Assembly (NCBI GenBank): GCA_965246745.1
Contig: OZ251980.1
Coordinates: 2,790,001 to 2,854,000, forward strand
Source of the DNA: JANXMY01 sp965246745
GTDB taxonomy: Bacteria; Armatimonadota; Armatimonadia; Armatimonadales; Capsulimonadaceae
Reading direction: 5' to 3'
Length of the DNA: 64,000 nucleotides
Position 1 is the stretch's first letter; every line of letters begins with the position of its first letter. The notes beneath the pieces are model-generated. The model had not been told where the DNA came from. It ran no database searches and was given only the letters and a program-made list of their open reading frames with translations. Positions 32,047-40,915 of the stretch are shown here, piece after piece. The position numbers and the translations under genes are program-made.

Positions 32047-33140
32047 TGCCTCTGCCTCTCTCCAATCGCCGCCTTTCCCTGTTCCCACACCCAGCCCGCC
32101 GCGAGCGGCAGGCCGAGGCACGCCGCGTAGTAGAGCGCAAAGCCCGGCGCGGCGTGCAGCGCCCTCCCCCCCAGCTTGTCCAAAACAATAATCGCCAGCG
32201 GGTGCATCACATAAATAACCAAAGACGCTGCGCCGAGAAACGGCAGCACGCGGGCCGGTCGCCGGCGGGAAAGCGCGTCCGCCCCCGCCAGCACGACAAA
32301 GCTCATGCCGGCGGTGAAGCTCCACTGAGCCGCCTGGTACAGCGCCGTGTTGAGGTGGGCGTGCGGCAGCAGGGTTTGAAGCCCGAGGCGCGTGTAAACC
32401 AGTCCGGCGGCGGCGGCGAGGCCGAGCGCGGGGAAAAGGCCGCGCCGGAAAATCTCGGGCCAGCGGTCTGCCTGGCTCCACAGCCACACGCCGAGCGCCG
32501 CCGGCAGAATGTCCCACAAAATCGTGCTTTGGAACCGATGCGCGAGAATGGGCACAAAGCGGTTCAAGCCGTACACCAAAGCTTGAAGCGCGATGGCTCC
32601 GGCGGCGACCGCCCAAAACGGCGGGTGGCGGCGAAACACGGGCAGCAGCAGCGGCAGGACCGCGTACAGCTCGAGGACCAGCACGAAAAAGTACAAGTGA
32701 AACTCGGCGGTGCCGGTCAGCAGCAGCTTGGCGAGGCGTCCGAGGCTGACGGGGCGGCCGTGGCTGAGCGCAAAATGGACCCCGATGTAAACCGCGCTCC
32801 ACAGCAGGTAAGGCAGCACGGCGGCGTGAAGCCGCCGTCGGGCGTAGCTTCCGAGGTCGGGGGTGCGGGCGAGGCTGAGGGCATTGGCGAACGCGCTGAG
32901 CATCAAAAAGCAGGGCACGGCCCACTGCGCGGCGAGGTTCGGCACGGCCAGCGCATACCAGGCGGCGCTCGGCGGCGCGGGCGACTTCGGCGGGTGCAGC
33001 GCGGGCAGAAAGTGGCCGGACACATGGATAAACAGCACGGCCAGAATGGCGATGCCCCGGCAGGTATCGAGGGAGTCCAGACGCCGGGACGGCTGAGGCG
33101 GGGCGGGCGGCGGGGCAGGGGAGGATGTATCGTTCAGCAT
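32031..33140 (-). CDS. Acyltransferase family 3 membrane protein
   Basis: 369 residues with about ten hydrophobic segments. The N-terminus has the acyltransferase-3 signature SLDTCRGIAILAVLFIHVSG (about 24-43), with the catalytic His in the first helix, and the conserved Arg in YARRRLHAAVLPYLLWS (about 105-121). Members transfer acetyl or succinyl groups to envelope polysaccharides. The frame is open further upstream, but that sequence is the family A repeat; I start at ATG 33140. Next genes are unrelated, so it is probably monocistronic. Confidence 0.82.
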   Translation of the reverse strand: MLNDTSSPAPPPAPPQPSRRLDSLDTCRGIAILAVLFIHVSGHFLPALHPPKSPAPPSAAWYALAVPNLAAQWAVPCFLMLSAFANALSLARTPDLGSYARRRLHAAVLPYLLWSAVYIGVHFALSHGRPVSLGRLAKLLLTGTAEFHLYFFVLVLELYAVLPLLLPVFRRHPPFWAVAAGAIALQALVYGLNRFVPILAHRFQSTILWDILPAALGVWLWSQADRWPEIFRRGLFPALGLAAAAGLVYTRLGLQTLLPHAHLNTALYQAAQWSFTAGMSFVVLAGADALSRRRPARVLPFLGAASLVIYVMHPLAIIVLDKLGGRALHAAPGFALYYAACLGLPLAAGWVWEQGKAAIGERQRQEARE

Positions 33141-33244
33141 CAAAGCTTTGTTCGCCGCCGAGGGCGCGGAGTCCTGCCAAAGCGTGGCCGAACAAAAACC
33201 TCGGATGAAGTCCTTGCCCGGTGCCGCGAGAGCGTTGGTGTTGA

Positions 33245-33505
33245 CGCGGGCGCGATGCTTGCGAGGGCGCGATGCTTGCGAGGGCGTGAACGCCCTCGCT
33301 GGGGAGCGAAGCGCTAAGGTCCCGCCTGCGCGGGACAGGAAACCGAACAAGAGTTATATCTTCCGCCACGCAGGTGGCGGCTTGGCGTCCGCGCCCCCCA
33401 GCGAGGGTGTTCACGCCCTCGTACAATCAATACGCCCTCGTACCCACGCCCTCGTAACTATCGCGCCTTTGCACACAATCACGCCCTCGCACACGCCCGC
33501 GTCAC
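33245..33505. repeat. Composite palindromic repeat, family A copy 2
   Basis: Core 33279-33420 matches copy 1 at both ends (gcgagggcgtgaacgccctc, then ggggagcgaagcgctaaggt on the left; cttggcgtccgcgcccccca on the right), while the centre (about 33340-33375) differs. Flanked by degenerate gcgagggcgcgatgctt units. It sits between two divergent genes. Confidence 0.85.
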
Positions 33506-33612
33506 CATACAACGGCTTCGCCCGAGGTTTTATCGAGCGACTTGAGCATGGCCGAAGAAACTTTGCCGTTATGTAAGCCGCCTCGCGGTTCGCGCCGAAT
33601 TTTCGCCCCTTC

Positions 33613-33644
33613 TTAATACTGCCTTAACATTGGCCTTGTATAAT
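33613..33644 (+). promoter_or_regulatory. Pho-box-like activator site plus -10 box
   Basis: TTAATA-CTGCC-TTAACA (two hexamers 5 bp apart, as in the Bacillus PhoP box) followed 9 bp later by TATAAT. The box covers the -35 region, the usual place for PhoP/PhoB activation. The same block is found at 41739-41770. Confidence 0.55.
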
Positions 33645-33683
33645 TTAGGCGTTGTACTCTGTTAAGTTCTTCAAGGAGCACCC

Positions 33684-34373
33684 ATGAAATCCAATACCGC
33701 ACTTTCGCTGCGCGTCGTCGCCGGCCTTGCCGTCGCCGCGTCCGCCCTGCTGTCCGCCGGCAGCGCCTCGGCGCAGACTCCGTTTTATGCATTTACCGTC
33801 AACAACCTTACCGGTGTCGGCGGCGACCCCACGTTCTCCGTTGCTGACTCGGTCAACTTCAACAACCTGCAAATCAACGAAGTTTTCGCCGACAGCACCA
33901 CCCAGTCGTTTACCCTGCCCGGCTCCTCGCCGTTTGACCCCGCGCTCGAGCAGGGAGACTCGTCGGCCAGCCCGATCCTGAAGTCCCTGCCCGGCAGCAG
34001 CTACGTGGACCCGACCCACGGGGCGCTGACTTCGGCGACCCTGACCGGCACGCTGTCGTTTCCCGGCCTGCTCCCCGACGGCTCCGGCAAGCTGAACTTG
34101 ACGATCCAGCCGACGGCCGACCCGGCGTCGCAGTATTCGCAGTTTGTGTTCACGTCGTTTTCGACCGATTTGTTCGGTCCCGACCCGGCGGTCGGCCCCG
34201 CCGTCGGCACGTTCAGCCTCTTGAACCTCGGCGGCACCCAGGGCAACACCACCGTCAACATCTACGCCCCGGTGCCGGAAGCGTCCACCACCGTCTCGCT
34301 CGGCCTGCTGCTGGCGCTTGGCCTCGGCACCGTCGCCGTCGCCCGCCGCCGCAAAGCCGCCCAAACTCTGTAA
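33684..34373 (+). CDS. PEP-CTERM surface protein
   Basis: 229 residues, ATG 33684 behind AAGGAG. Signal peptide about 1-30 (ending SAGSASA). The body is Ser/Thr/Gly-rich and strand-like, without a recognisable domain. The C-terminal exosortase signal is VPEAS at about 197, then a hydrophobic helix and RRRK. First gene after a Pho-box-like promoter and followed by two phosphoesterase genes, so it may be part of a phosphate-starvation surface set. Confidence 0.82.
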   Translation: MKSNTALSLRVVAGLAVAASALLSAGSASAQTPFYAFTVNNLTGVGGDPTFSVADSVNFNNLQINEVFADSTTQSFTLPGSSPFDPALEQGDSSASPILKSLPGSSYVDPTHGALTSATLTGTLSFPGLLPDGSGKLNLTIQPTADPASQYSQFVFTSFSTDLFGPDPAVGPAVGTFSLLNLGGTQGNTTVNIYAPVPEASTTVSLGLLLALGLGTVAVARRRKAAQTL

Positions 34374-34382
34374 TTTTCCCGC

Positions 34383-34409
34383 GCGGGCGGCTGAAACTCA
34401 GCCGCCCGC
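34383..34409 (+). other. Hairpin between the PEP-CTERM gene and the first phosphoesterase
   Basis: Perfect 12-bp stem gcgggcggctga / tcagccgcccgc with a 3-nt loop, followed by CGTGCTCTTTT. Weak terminator or processing site; it could lower expression of the downstream genes. Confidence 0.5.
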
Positions 34410-34433
34410 CGTGCTCTTTTCAAGGAGACACCG

Positions 34434-37412
34434 ATGTTTACCCGTCTCAAATTGTCCTGCCTGAAATCGTCCGACCCCCGCACTCTTTTTTCGCTTGCCG
34501 CCGCAGCCCTCGCGCTGGCCGCCGTTCCCGCCGCCGCGCAGAACCCGCTGGTCACCGGCAAAACCATTACCCTGCCGCCGGTCGGCACCCAAGTCGCCGT
34601 CGGCAGCCTGCCGATGAACATGATTTTGACCCCCGACGGCAAATATGCCGTGTCGAGCGACATGGGCTTTCATCAGCTTTTGACGGTGCTGGATACCGCC
34701 ACCGGCAAGCAAGTCTCGTCGCTTGAGTTCGGCAACCCGGCCACCCGCTCCAATCCCGGCCTGTACTTCGGCCTGGCGATTGCGCCGAACAGCGACGGCT
34801 CGTCTACCCTGTACGCATCGCAGGGCAACAACCACACAGTCGGCATTTTGCAGATCAGCGCAGCAGGCAAGCTGTCCCCGGTCGGCACGATCCCGATGGG
34901 GTCCGCCGACTTCCCGGCGGGCATTGCCCTTGACAGCCGGGGCTACTTGTATGTCGCCGTGAACCAGGCGTATACCGGCGGCACGATCACCGATGCCACC
35001 ACCCCCGGCAGCCTGGTCGTTTACAACACCCAGGCCCCCGGCGTCGTCTCCAAAACCCTGCTGCCGACCGCGAAAAACTCTCCGGCGGCCGCCGCCGCGC
35101 CGGAAACGGCCCGCCTGCTGCTCGGCACGCCCGGCTCCAATACGAACTATCCGTATGCGGTGACGGCGCTGGCCGACGGCTCCAAAGTGTATGTGTCGTC
35201 TCAGCGCGACGATGCCGTGTTTGTGGTCAACACGACCAATCCGGCCAGCCCCCTGCTCGCCAAAACCATCACCAGCGGCGCGGCGTCGGCCACGCAGGCG
35301 CATCCCGTCTCGCTGCTGCTGAACAAAGCGCAGACCAAGCTGTATGTCGCTTATGCCGGCGGCGACAGTGTCGGCACGGTCAGCACAAGCACCGACACGC
35401 TGACCGGCACGCTGTCCCTGCGCCCGAAAGGCGCGGCGACCCTGCCGGGCGTCACCCCGACCGGCCTGAGCCTGACCCCCGATGAGTCCCGCTTGTACAT
35501 TTCCCTCGGCGACATGAACGCCGTGGGCGTCGTGGACACGGCCTCAAACAGCCTCATCGGCTACATCCCCGCCGGCTGGTACCCGTCGGCCGTCGTCGCC
35601 TCCCCGGTCAAGCCGGTGATTCTCGTCGCCAACGCCAAAGGGACCAGCGTGCGGAACCCCAACCCGAGCTTTCAATTCTCAGGCGGCAATTCCGACCCGA
35701 ACTACGGGCTGTATCTTGAAATCGGCACGGTGGAAACCATCCGCGTTCCCGGCTCGACCCAGCTTGCGGCGTACACGCAGGCGACCCTGGCGAACAACCG
35801 CATCACGGCTTCAACTGCCACTCCGGCGAACCCCTTCCAGTCCATCAGCCGCCTCGGCGGCGGCATCAAGCATGTCATCTACATCGTCAAAGAGAACCGG
35901 ACGTATGACCAGGTGCTCGGCGATGTGGCACAGGGCAACGGCGATCCCAGCCTCGCGATCTTCGGCAAAAATGTCACCCCGAACCAGCACGCGCTGGCGT
36001 CGCGCTTTGTGCTGCTCGACAACTTCTTCGACTGCGGCGAAGCGTCCGGCGACGGCTGGCCCTGGTCCACGCAGGGGCAGGCCAACGAAGCCGTCATCAA
36101 AGACCTGCCGTACAACTACAGCGGCCGGGGCCGCAACTACGACTACGAAGGCTCCAACAACAATTACCCGACCGGCGGCTTCCCCGCCGCCGACCCTTAC
36201 GGCCAGCCGCTGGTCGGCAAAGATTCGCCGTTCTTCGGCAAAGCCGCCCCGGCAATCGCCGACGTTTCCGAAGCTCCCGGCGGGCACATCTGGGACCTGG
36301 TCAAAAACGCCGGCCTGTCGCAGCGCAACTACGGCTGGTTCACGTCGTTCGGGGTCGGCCCGGCGAGCGATTTGCAGCTTCCGTCGAATTATCCCGGCAG
36401 CGCGGGCCTTCAGCCGGTCGGCATCATCCCGACTTCGCCGGCAGACGCTCCGGCGGACCTGTCCAAAGCCGGGGTCAGCGACTTCGACATGCGCGGCTAT
36501 GACCAGAACTTCGCCGACAGCGAGGCCGCCTACTTCCTCACCTACGGCGCATTCCCGAGCATCCCCGCCGGAAAAACCGCCTACCCGGTGCAGGCCGATA
36601 CGTCCGCGCCGGGCCTGTACAACATTCCGACGTTCGGGCATTACAACTCGCCGAGCCGAGTCTCCGAGTTCAAGCGTGAGCTGGCGGAAATGCTGAAAGC
36701 CGACCCGACCGGCGGCTCGGTGCCGAACTTCCTGATGCTGAAATACAGCAACGACCACACGCAGGGGTTCCGCACGTCGTCACCGCGCATCCACTCGCCC
36801 CGCTCCGCAAATGCCGACAACGACTATGCGGTCGGGCAGACGGTGGACCTCATCAGCCATTCGCCGCTGTGGAACAACACGGCCATTTTCGTGATTGAAG
36901 ACGACTCGCAGGATGGCCCGGACCATGTGGACAGCCACCGCTCAGTCTGCTTTGTCGCCTCCCCGTTCATTAAAAAAAGCTCGGTGGACCACACGTTCTA
37001 CAACACCGACAGCGTTCTCAAAACCATTGAGCTGCTGCTGAACCTGCCGCCGATGAATCAGTACGATGCGACGGCAAACCCGATTCTGGATTTCGACACG
37101 GCCCCGAGCAACGGCGACGCTTACGCGGCGATTTTGCCGGACGCCGCGATTATCAAAGAAATCAACAACAAGTCGGCCCAGCTTCTGCCGGGTCATGCCG
37201 GCCATGCCCTTGCCGCGCTGTCCAACCGCATGGATTTCGCCCATCCGGACAGCGCTCCCGCCGGCCCGCTCAACTCTATCCTCTGGCAGAGCGTCAAAGG
37301 CATCGGCGCGAAGATGCCCGCCCCGCGCCGCAACCCGGCCATTGAAGCCCGGCTGCACCTCGGCAGCAAAACGGCGGCCGGCAAAAGCGCCAAGCGGGAC
37401 GCGGACGATTAG
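34434..37412 (+). CDS. Secreted YncE-like propeller / phosphoesterase, copy 1
   Basis: 992 residues with a signal peptide (about 1-35). Residues about 40-430 form a YncE-like beta-propeller (repeats such as GSLPMNMILTPDGKYAVSSD, LTPDESRLYISLGDMNAVGV). From about 480 a phosphoesterase/alkaline-phosphatase-superfamily domain begins at VIYIVKENRTYDQVLGD, continues with FVLLDNFFDCGEASGDGW and ends at VIEDDSQDGPDHVDSHR, where metal-binding Asp/His residues are expected. The same fusion is known as 'bifunctional YncE family/alkaline phosphatase family protein'. Substrate is probably an organic phosphate or phospholipid outside the cytoplasm. Its neighbour is a tandem paralogue; both lie behind a Pho-box-like promoter. 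Confidence 0.85.
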   Translation: MFTRLKLSCLKSSDPRTLFSLAAAALALAAVPAAAQNPLVTGKTITLPPVGTQVAVGSLPMNMILTPDGKYAVSSDMGFHQLLTVLDTATGKQVSSLEFGNPATRSNPGLYFGLAIAPNSDGSSTLYASQGNNHTVGILQISAAGKLSPVGTIPMGSADFPAGIALDSRGYLYVAVNQAYTGGTITDATTPGSLVVYNTQAPGVVSKTLLPTAKNSPAAAAAPETARLLLGTPGSNTNYPYAVTALADGSKVYVSSQRDDAVFVVNTTNPASPLLAKTITSGAASATQAHPVSLLLNKAQTKLYVAYAGGDSVGTVSTSTDTLTGTLSLRPKGAATLPGVTPTGLSLTPDESRLYISLGDMNAVGVVDTASNSLIGYIPAGWYPSAVVASPVKPVILVANAKGTSVRNPNPSFQFSGGNSDPNYGLYLEIGTVETIRVPGSTQLAAYTQATLANNRITASTATPANPFQSISRLGGGIKHVIYIVKENRTYDQVLGDVAQGNGDPSLAIFGKNVTPNQHALASRFVLLDNFFDCGEASGDGWPWSTQGQANEAVIKDLPYNYSGRGRNYDYEGSNNNYPTGGFPAADPYGQPLVGKDSPFFGKAAPAIADVSEAPGGHIWDLVKNAGLSQRNYGWFTSFGVGPASDLQLPSNYPGSAGLQPVGIIPTSPADAPADLSKAGVSDFDMRGYDQNFADSEAAYFLTYGAFPSIPAGKTAYPVQADTSAPGLYNIPTFGHYNSPSRVSEFKRELAEMLKADPTGGSVPNFLMLKYSNDHTQGFRTSSPRIHSPRSANADNDYAVGQTVDLISHSPLWNNTAIFVIEDDSQDGPDHVDSHRSVCFVASPFIKKSSVDHTFYNTDSVLKTIELLLNLPPMNQYDATANPILDFDTAPSNGDAYAAILPDAAIIKEINNKSAQLLPGHAGHALAALSNRMDFAHPDSAPAGPLNSILWQSVKGIGAKMPAPRRNPAIEARLHLGSKTAAGKSAKRDADD

Positions 37413-37428
37413 CGCGGAACGACAAGAA

Positions 37429-37459
37429 AACGCGCCGGCAGGTAAAACGCCGGCGCGTT
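37429..37459 (+). other. Hairpin between the two phosphoesterase genes
   Basis: Stem aacgcgccggc / gccggcgcgtt with an A-rich loop and no U-tract. Probably an mRNA-stability or attenuation element. Confidence 0.5.
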
Positions 37460-37483
37460 CCAGATAACCACAAGGAGACAACG

Positions 37484-40294
37484 ATGACTACTCGATTTCT
37501 TCGCCATCAGGCCCTCTTTTGCGGAGCCGCCGCCGCAGCCCTCGCGCTGCTCGCCGCGCCTGCAACAGCGCAAAGCCCCAGCATTGTCGTGGGAGCGCCG
37601 CCGGTGCCGCTCGTGACCGGCAAAAGCATCACCCAGCCGCCGGTCGGCACCCAGGTCGCCGTCGGCAGCCTGCCGATGAACATGATCGCCACGCCCGACG
37701 GCAAATGGGCCGTTTCCAGCGACATGGGCTTCCGCCAGTCGCTTCATGTTTTGAGCACCGCCACCGGCAAAGACGCCGCCCCGGCGCTTGTCTTCGGGGC
37801 GGACAACGGCGACGGCTCCTACGGCCCGCCCGGACTGTACTACGGCCTTGCCGCCGTGTCCAACGCCGACGGCTCTTCGACCGTGTATGCGTCGGAAGGG
37901 GCCAGCGCGGCGATTGCGGTGGTGACCATCAGCCCGAGCGGCGTGCCGACGCTGACCCGGACGATTGCGCTGAAAAAAGGCGACTTCCCGGCAGGCGTCG
38001 CGCTCGACGGGCGCGGCTACCTGTACGCGGCCATCAACGAAACCTACGGCTCCGGCGGCGCGGGCGACATCACCACCCCCGGCGCTGTAGCGATTATCAG
38101 CACGGCGTCCGGCGCAGAAGTGGGCCGCTACTCGTTTGTCGAGCCGGTCAGCACGCTGAACATTCCCACCGCGAACATTCCTTTCTCGCCGACCAACTTC
38201 CCGCTGTCGGTGGCGGCGACAAGCGACGGCTCCAAAGTGTATGTCACCTCGCAGCGCGACGGCACCGTGTCGGTCCTGAACTGCGCGACTCCGGCGTCTC
38301 CGAGCCTGACGACAACCCTCGCGACGGGCCAGCATCCGATTTCGCTGCTGCTCAACAAAGCCCAGACCAAGCTGTATGTCGCCAATGCCCACTCCGAGAC
38401 CGTTTCGGTCGTCAGCACGGCCAGCAACACGGTTGCAAGCACGATTTTGATGATCCCGGCGGGCGCACGCGGCCTCAGCGGCGCGACCCCCACCGGCCTC
38501 GCGCTGACCCCGGACGAGTCCCGCTTGTACGTTTCCCTCGGCGACCTGAACGCCGTGGGCGTCGTGGACACGGCCTCAAACAGCCTCATCGGCTACATTC
38601 CCGCCGGCTGGTATCCGACCGCTGTGGTCGCGTCCCCGGTCAAGCCGGTGATTTTGGTCGCCAACGCCAAAGGGACCCAGGCCCGCTACCCGAACCCCGG
38701 CTACCAGCAGTTCTCGTTTGCCGGCCAGTACGACCTGAACCAGATCGAAGGCACGGTGGAAACCATTCGGGTTCCCGGCTCGACCCAGCTTGCGGCCTAC
38801 ACGCAGGCGACGCTGGCGAACAACAAAATCAGCGCAATCGCCAATCCCGGCCCGAACCCGCTGGCGTCCATCGCGCTTGGCTCCGGCAAAATCAAGCATG
38901 TGTTCTATATCGTTAAAGAGAACCGGACGTATGACCAGGTGCTCGGCGATCTGCCGCAGGGCAACGGCGACCCGTCGCTTGTGCTGTTCGGCAAAGACGT
39001 GACCCCGAACCTGCATGCACTGGCGTCCCGCTTTGTGCTGCTCGACAACTTCTTCGACTGCGGCGAAGCATCGGGCGACGGCTGGCCCTGGTCCACGCAG
39101 GGCCACGCCAATGAAAGCGTCATCAAGAACCTGCCGTACAACTACAGCGGCCGGGGCCGGAACTACGACTTTGAGGGCGCAAACAACAACTACCCGGTCG
39201 GCGGCTTCCCCGTCAGCGACCCTTACGGCGTCGCGCTGGTCCCGAACTCGCCGTTCAAGGACAAAAATACGGGCATTGCTCCGGCAATCACCGATGTCTC
39301 GCTGGCCCCCGGCGGCCATATCTGGGACGATGTGCAGAAAGCGGGCTTGTCGTACCGCAACTACGGCTTCTTTGCGCTGTTCGGCGACAACAAGAACACG
39401 CCGGACAATTATCCCACCGACCTCGGCCTGCGCCCGGCGGGCCATGACGGCGGCGGCGTGACCGACATTGACTTCCGGCGCTACGACGCCGCGTATGCCG
39501 ACAGCGACGGCCCGGCGGCGGTCGGCAGCTTGTACCCGACGGCGACCTACGGCCACTATAATATGCCGAGCCGGTTCAGCGAGTGGAACCGCGAGTTCCA
39601 GCAGATGCTGGCGAAAGACGCCACGGGCAGCACCGTTCCGGCGTTTGAGACCGTGCGCTTCATGCACGATCACACGCAGGGCGTCAGCGCGGGGACTCAC
39701 CTGCCGACCGCAGAAGTCGCCGACAACGACTACAGCATCGGTCAGTTTGTGGAAGCCATCAGCAAAAGCTCGATCTGGAACTCGTCGGCGATCTTTGTGA
39801 TTGAAGACGATGCCCAGGACGGCCCGGACCATGTGGACGGCCACCGCTCGACCTGCTATGTCATCAGCCCCTACATCAAGACAGCATCGGTGGACCACAC
39901 GTTCTACAACACCGACAGCGTTCTGCACACGATGGAGCTGCTGCTGAACATTCCGCCGATGAACCAGTACGACGCGATTGCGAACCCTATTCTGGACTTC
40001 GACACCGCGCCGAGCAACGGCGGCCAGTACGCATCCATCCTGCCCGCCGCGTCCATCCTCAGCGGGGTTGCCCCGGCCAAAGCCGCCGGCAGTGCGCTTC
40101 TGCCGCTGGAAAAACTCTGCGCCGGCATGGACTTTGTTCATCCTGACAGCGCTCCCGAGGCTGTTCTGAACGAAGTCATTTGGAAGAGCGTCAAGGGCAT
40201 CCATTCCAAAATGCCCGCCGCTCGCCACTCGGTCCGCCTGCTCGGCACGCCGAAAGCCGCCGCCAAGACGGCCCGCAAGGACAGCGATGACTAA
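37484..40294 (+). CDS. Secreted YncE-like propeller / phosphoesterase, copy 2
   Basis: 936 residues, a tandem paralogue of the preceding gene. Signal peptide about 1-29. The propeller (GSLPMNMIATPDGKWAVSSD, LTPDESRLYVSLGDLNAVGV) and phosphoesterase domain (VFYIVKENRTYDQVLGD, FVLLDNFFDCGEASGDGW, VIEDDAQDGPDHVDGHR) keep all motifs of copy 1. Differences concentrate in the propeller loops and in the insert after NYGFFALF, which is shorter. ATG 37484 has AAGGAG. It ends 57 bp before a strong terminator. Confidence 0.85.
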   Translation: MTTRFLRHQALFCGAAAAALALLAAPATAQSPSIVVGAPPVPLVTGKSITQPPVGTQVAVGSLPMNMIATPDGKWAVSSDMGFRQSLHVLSTATGKDAAPALVFGADNGDGSYGPPGLYYGLAAVSNADGSSTVYASEGASAAIAVVTISPSGVPTLTRTIALKKGDFPAGVALDGRGYLYAAINETYGSGGAGDITTPGAVAIISTASGAEVGRYSFVEPVSTLNIPTANIPFSPTNFPLSVAATSDGSKVYVTSQRDGTVSVLNCATPASPSLTTTLATGQHPISLLLNKAQTKLYVANAHSETVSVVSTASNTVASTILMIPAGARGLSGATPTGLALTPDESRLYVSLGDLNAVGVVDTASNSLIGYIPAGWYPTAVVASPVKPVILVANAKGTQARYPNPGYQQFSFAGQYDLNQIEGTVETIRVPGSTQLAAYTQATLANNKISAIANPGPNPLASIALGSGKIKHVFYIVKENRTYDQVLGDLPQGNGDPSLVLFGKDVTPNLHALASRFVLLDNFFDCGEASGDGWPWSTQGHANESVIKNLPYNYSGRGRNYDFEGANNNYPVGGFPVSDPYGVALVPNSPFKDKNTGIAPAITDVSLAPGGHIWDDVQKAGLSYRNYGFFALFGDNKNTPDNYPTDLGLRPAGHDGGGVTDIDFRRYDAAYADSDGPAAVGSLYPTATYGHYNMPSRFSEWNREFQQMLAKDATGSTVPAFETVRFMHDHTQGVSAGTHLPTAEVADNDYSIGQFVEAISKSSIWNSSAIFVIEDDAQDGPDHVDGHRSTCYVISPYIKTASVDHTFYNTDSVLHTMELLLNIPPMNQYDAIANPILDFDTAPSNGGQYASILPAASILSGVAPAKAAGSALLPLEKLCAGMDFVHPDSAPEAVLNEVIWKSVKGIHSKMPAARHSVRLLGTPKAAAKTARKDSDD

Positions 40295-40351
40295 TCCGCG
40301 CTGACCCCCGGCAGACACAGCGGCAGCGAGCAGCGCCCGCCGCCCGAGACC

Positions 40352-40390
40352 AAAGCGCCCCGGTTCCAAGCAGTGGAACCGGGGCGTTTT
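40352..40390 (+). terminator. Terminator of the phosphoesterase operon
   Basis: Perfect 13-bp stem cgccccggttcca / tggaaccggggcg, 5-nt loop, followed by TTTT. Confidence 0.85.
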
Positions 40391-40562
40391 ACCTGCCCCG
40401 CTCGCTGAGGCTCGCCGCCCCTCCCGCAGCGGGAAGGGCAGGAAACCCTGATGACGCCGGGTGCAGCGGGAACACAGGGCGCACCAAGCAGCGCTCCTAG
40501 GTCTTAAACTCTGGCCCTTCCCGCTGCGGGAGGGGCGGCGAGCCTCAGCGAGCAGGGTAGGT
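40391..40562. repeat. Long fold-back repeat between convergent genes
   Basis: Arms 40391-40439 and 40514-40562 match at 47 of 49 positions as reverse complements; the loop is 74 nt. Arms contain gcccctcccgcagcgggaag, a palindromic core similar in design to the 4934-5165 element (ccctcccctgttagggaagg). Terminators lie on both sides. Confidence 0.85.
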
Positions 40563-40599
40563 AAAAAAAGCCGCCCGGCGCTGATGCGCCGGGCGGCTT
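40563..40599 (-). terminator. Terminator of the prepilin/small secreted protein operon
   Basis: Stem aagccgcccggcg / cgccgggcggctt, 6-nt loop, followed on the minus strand by a run of seven T. Confidence 0.85.
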
Positions 40600-40622
40600 A
40601 TCTGGTTCCTGCGCTTAGGGCG

Positions 40623-40904
40623 CTACAGCTTTGCGCCGTGCATCGCTTTGCTTTCTTTGGCGTCTTTGGGCAGGCTCGCCATTGAAACAATGGTCAGCGG
40701 GTCGCCGCCCTTGTCATGCATGCCGTGTGCTTTGGCCCAGGCAACCGAGTAGTAGCGCTTGTCTTTGGCGTCGTAAGCGACCATTTTGCTGCCCGCGCCG
40801 TGCTTCATCATCGCGCCGTGGGGCTTCGCGCCCTGCGCCAAAACACCGGAGGGCGTGACGGCGGCGAAAACAGCAAGAGCCGCGAGGAGTGTTTTCGTTT
40901 GCAT
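40623..40904 (-). CDS. Small secreted His/Lys-rich protein
   Basis: 93 residues, not recognised. Signal peptide about 1-23 (ALAVFAAVTPSGVLA). The mature part has His/Met/Lys-rich stretches (KPHGAMMKHGAGSKM, AKAHGMHDKGGD) that might bind metal, plus a YDAKDKRYYSVAWAKAHG segment. Start ATG 40904 is behind GAGGAAAA and 11 bp after the prepilin gene stop, so the two are cotranscribed from a Pho-box-like promoter. Confidence 0.65.
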   Translation of the reverse strand: MQTKTLLAALAVFAAVTPSGVLAQGAKPHGAMMKHGAGSKMVAYDAKDKRYYSVAWAKAHGMHDKGGDPLTIVSMASLPKDAKESKAMHGAKL

Positions 40905-40915
40905 TGTTTTCCTCG

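Noticed and set aside
38576..40369. 597-codon minus-strand frame opposite the second phosphoesterase
   Set aside because: Same reason: antisense frame in GC-rich coding DNA, no recognisable protein.
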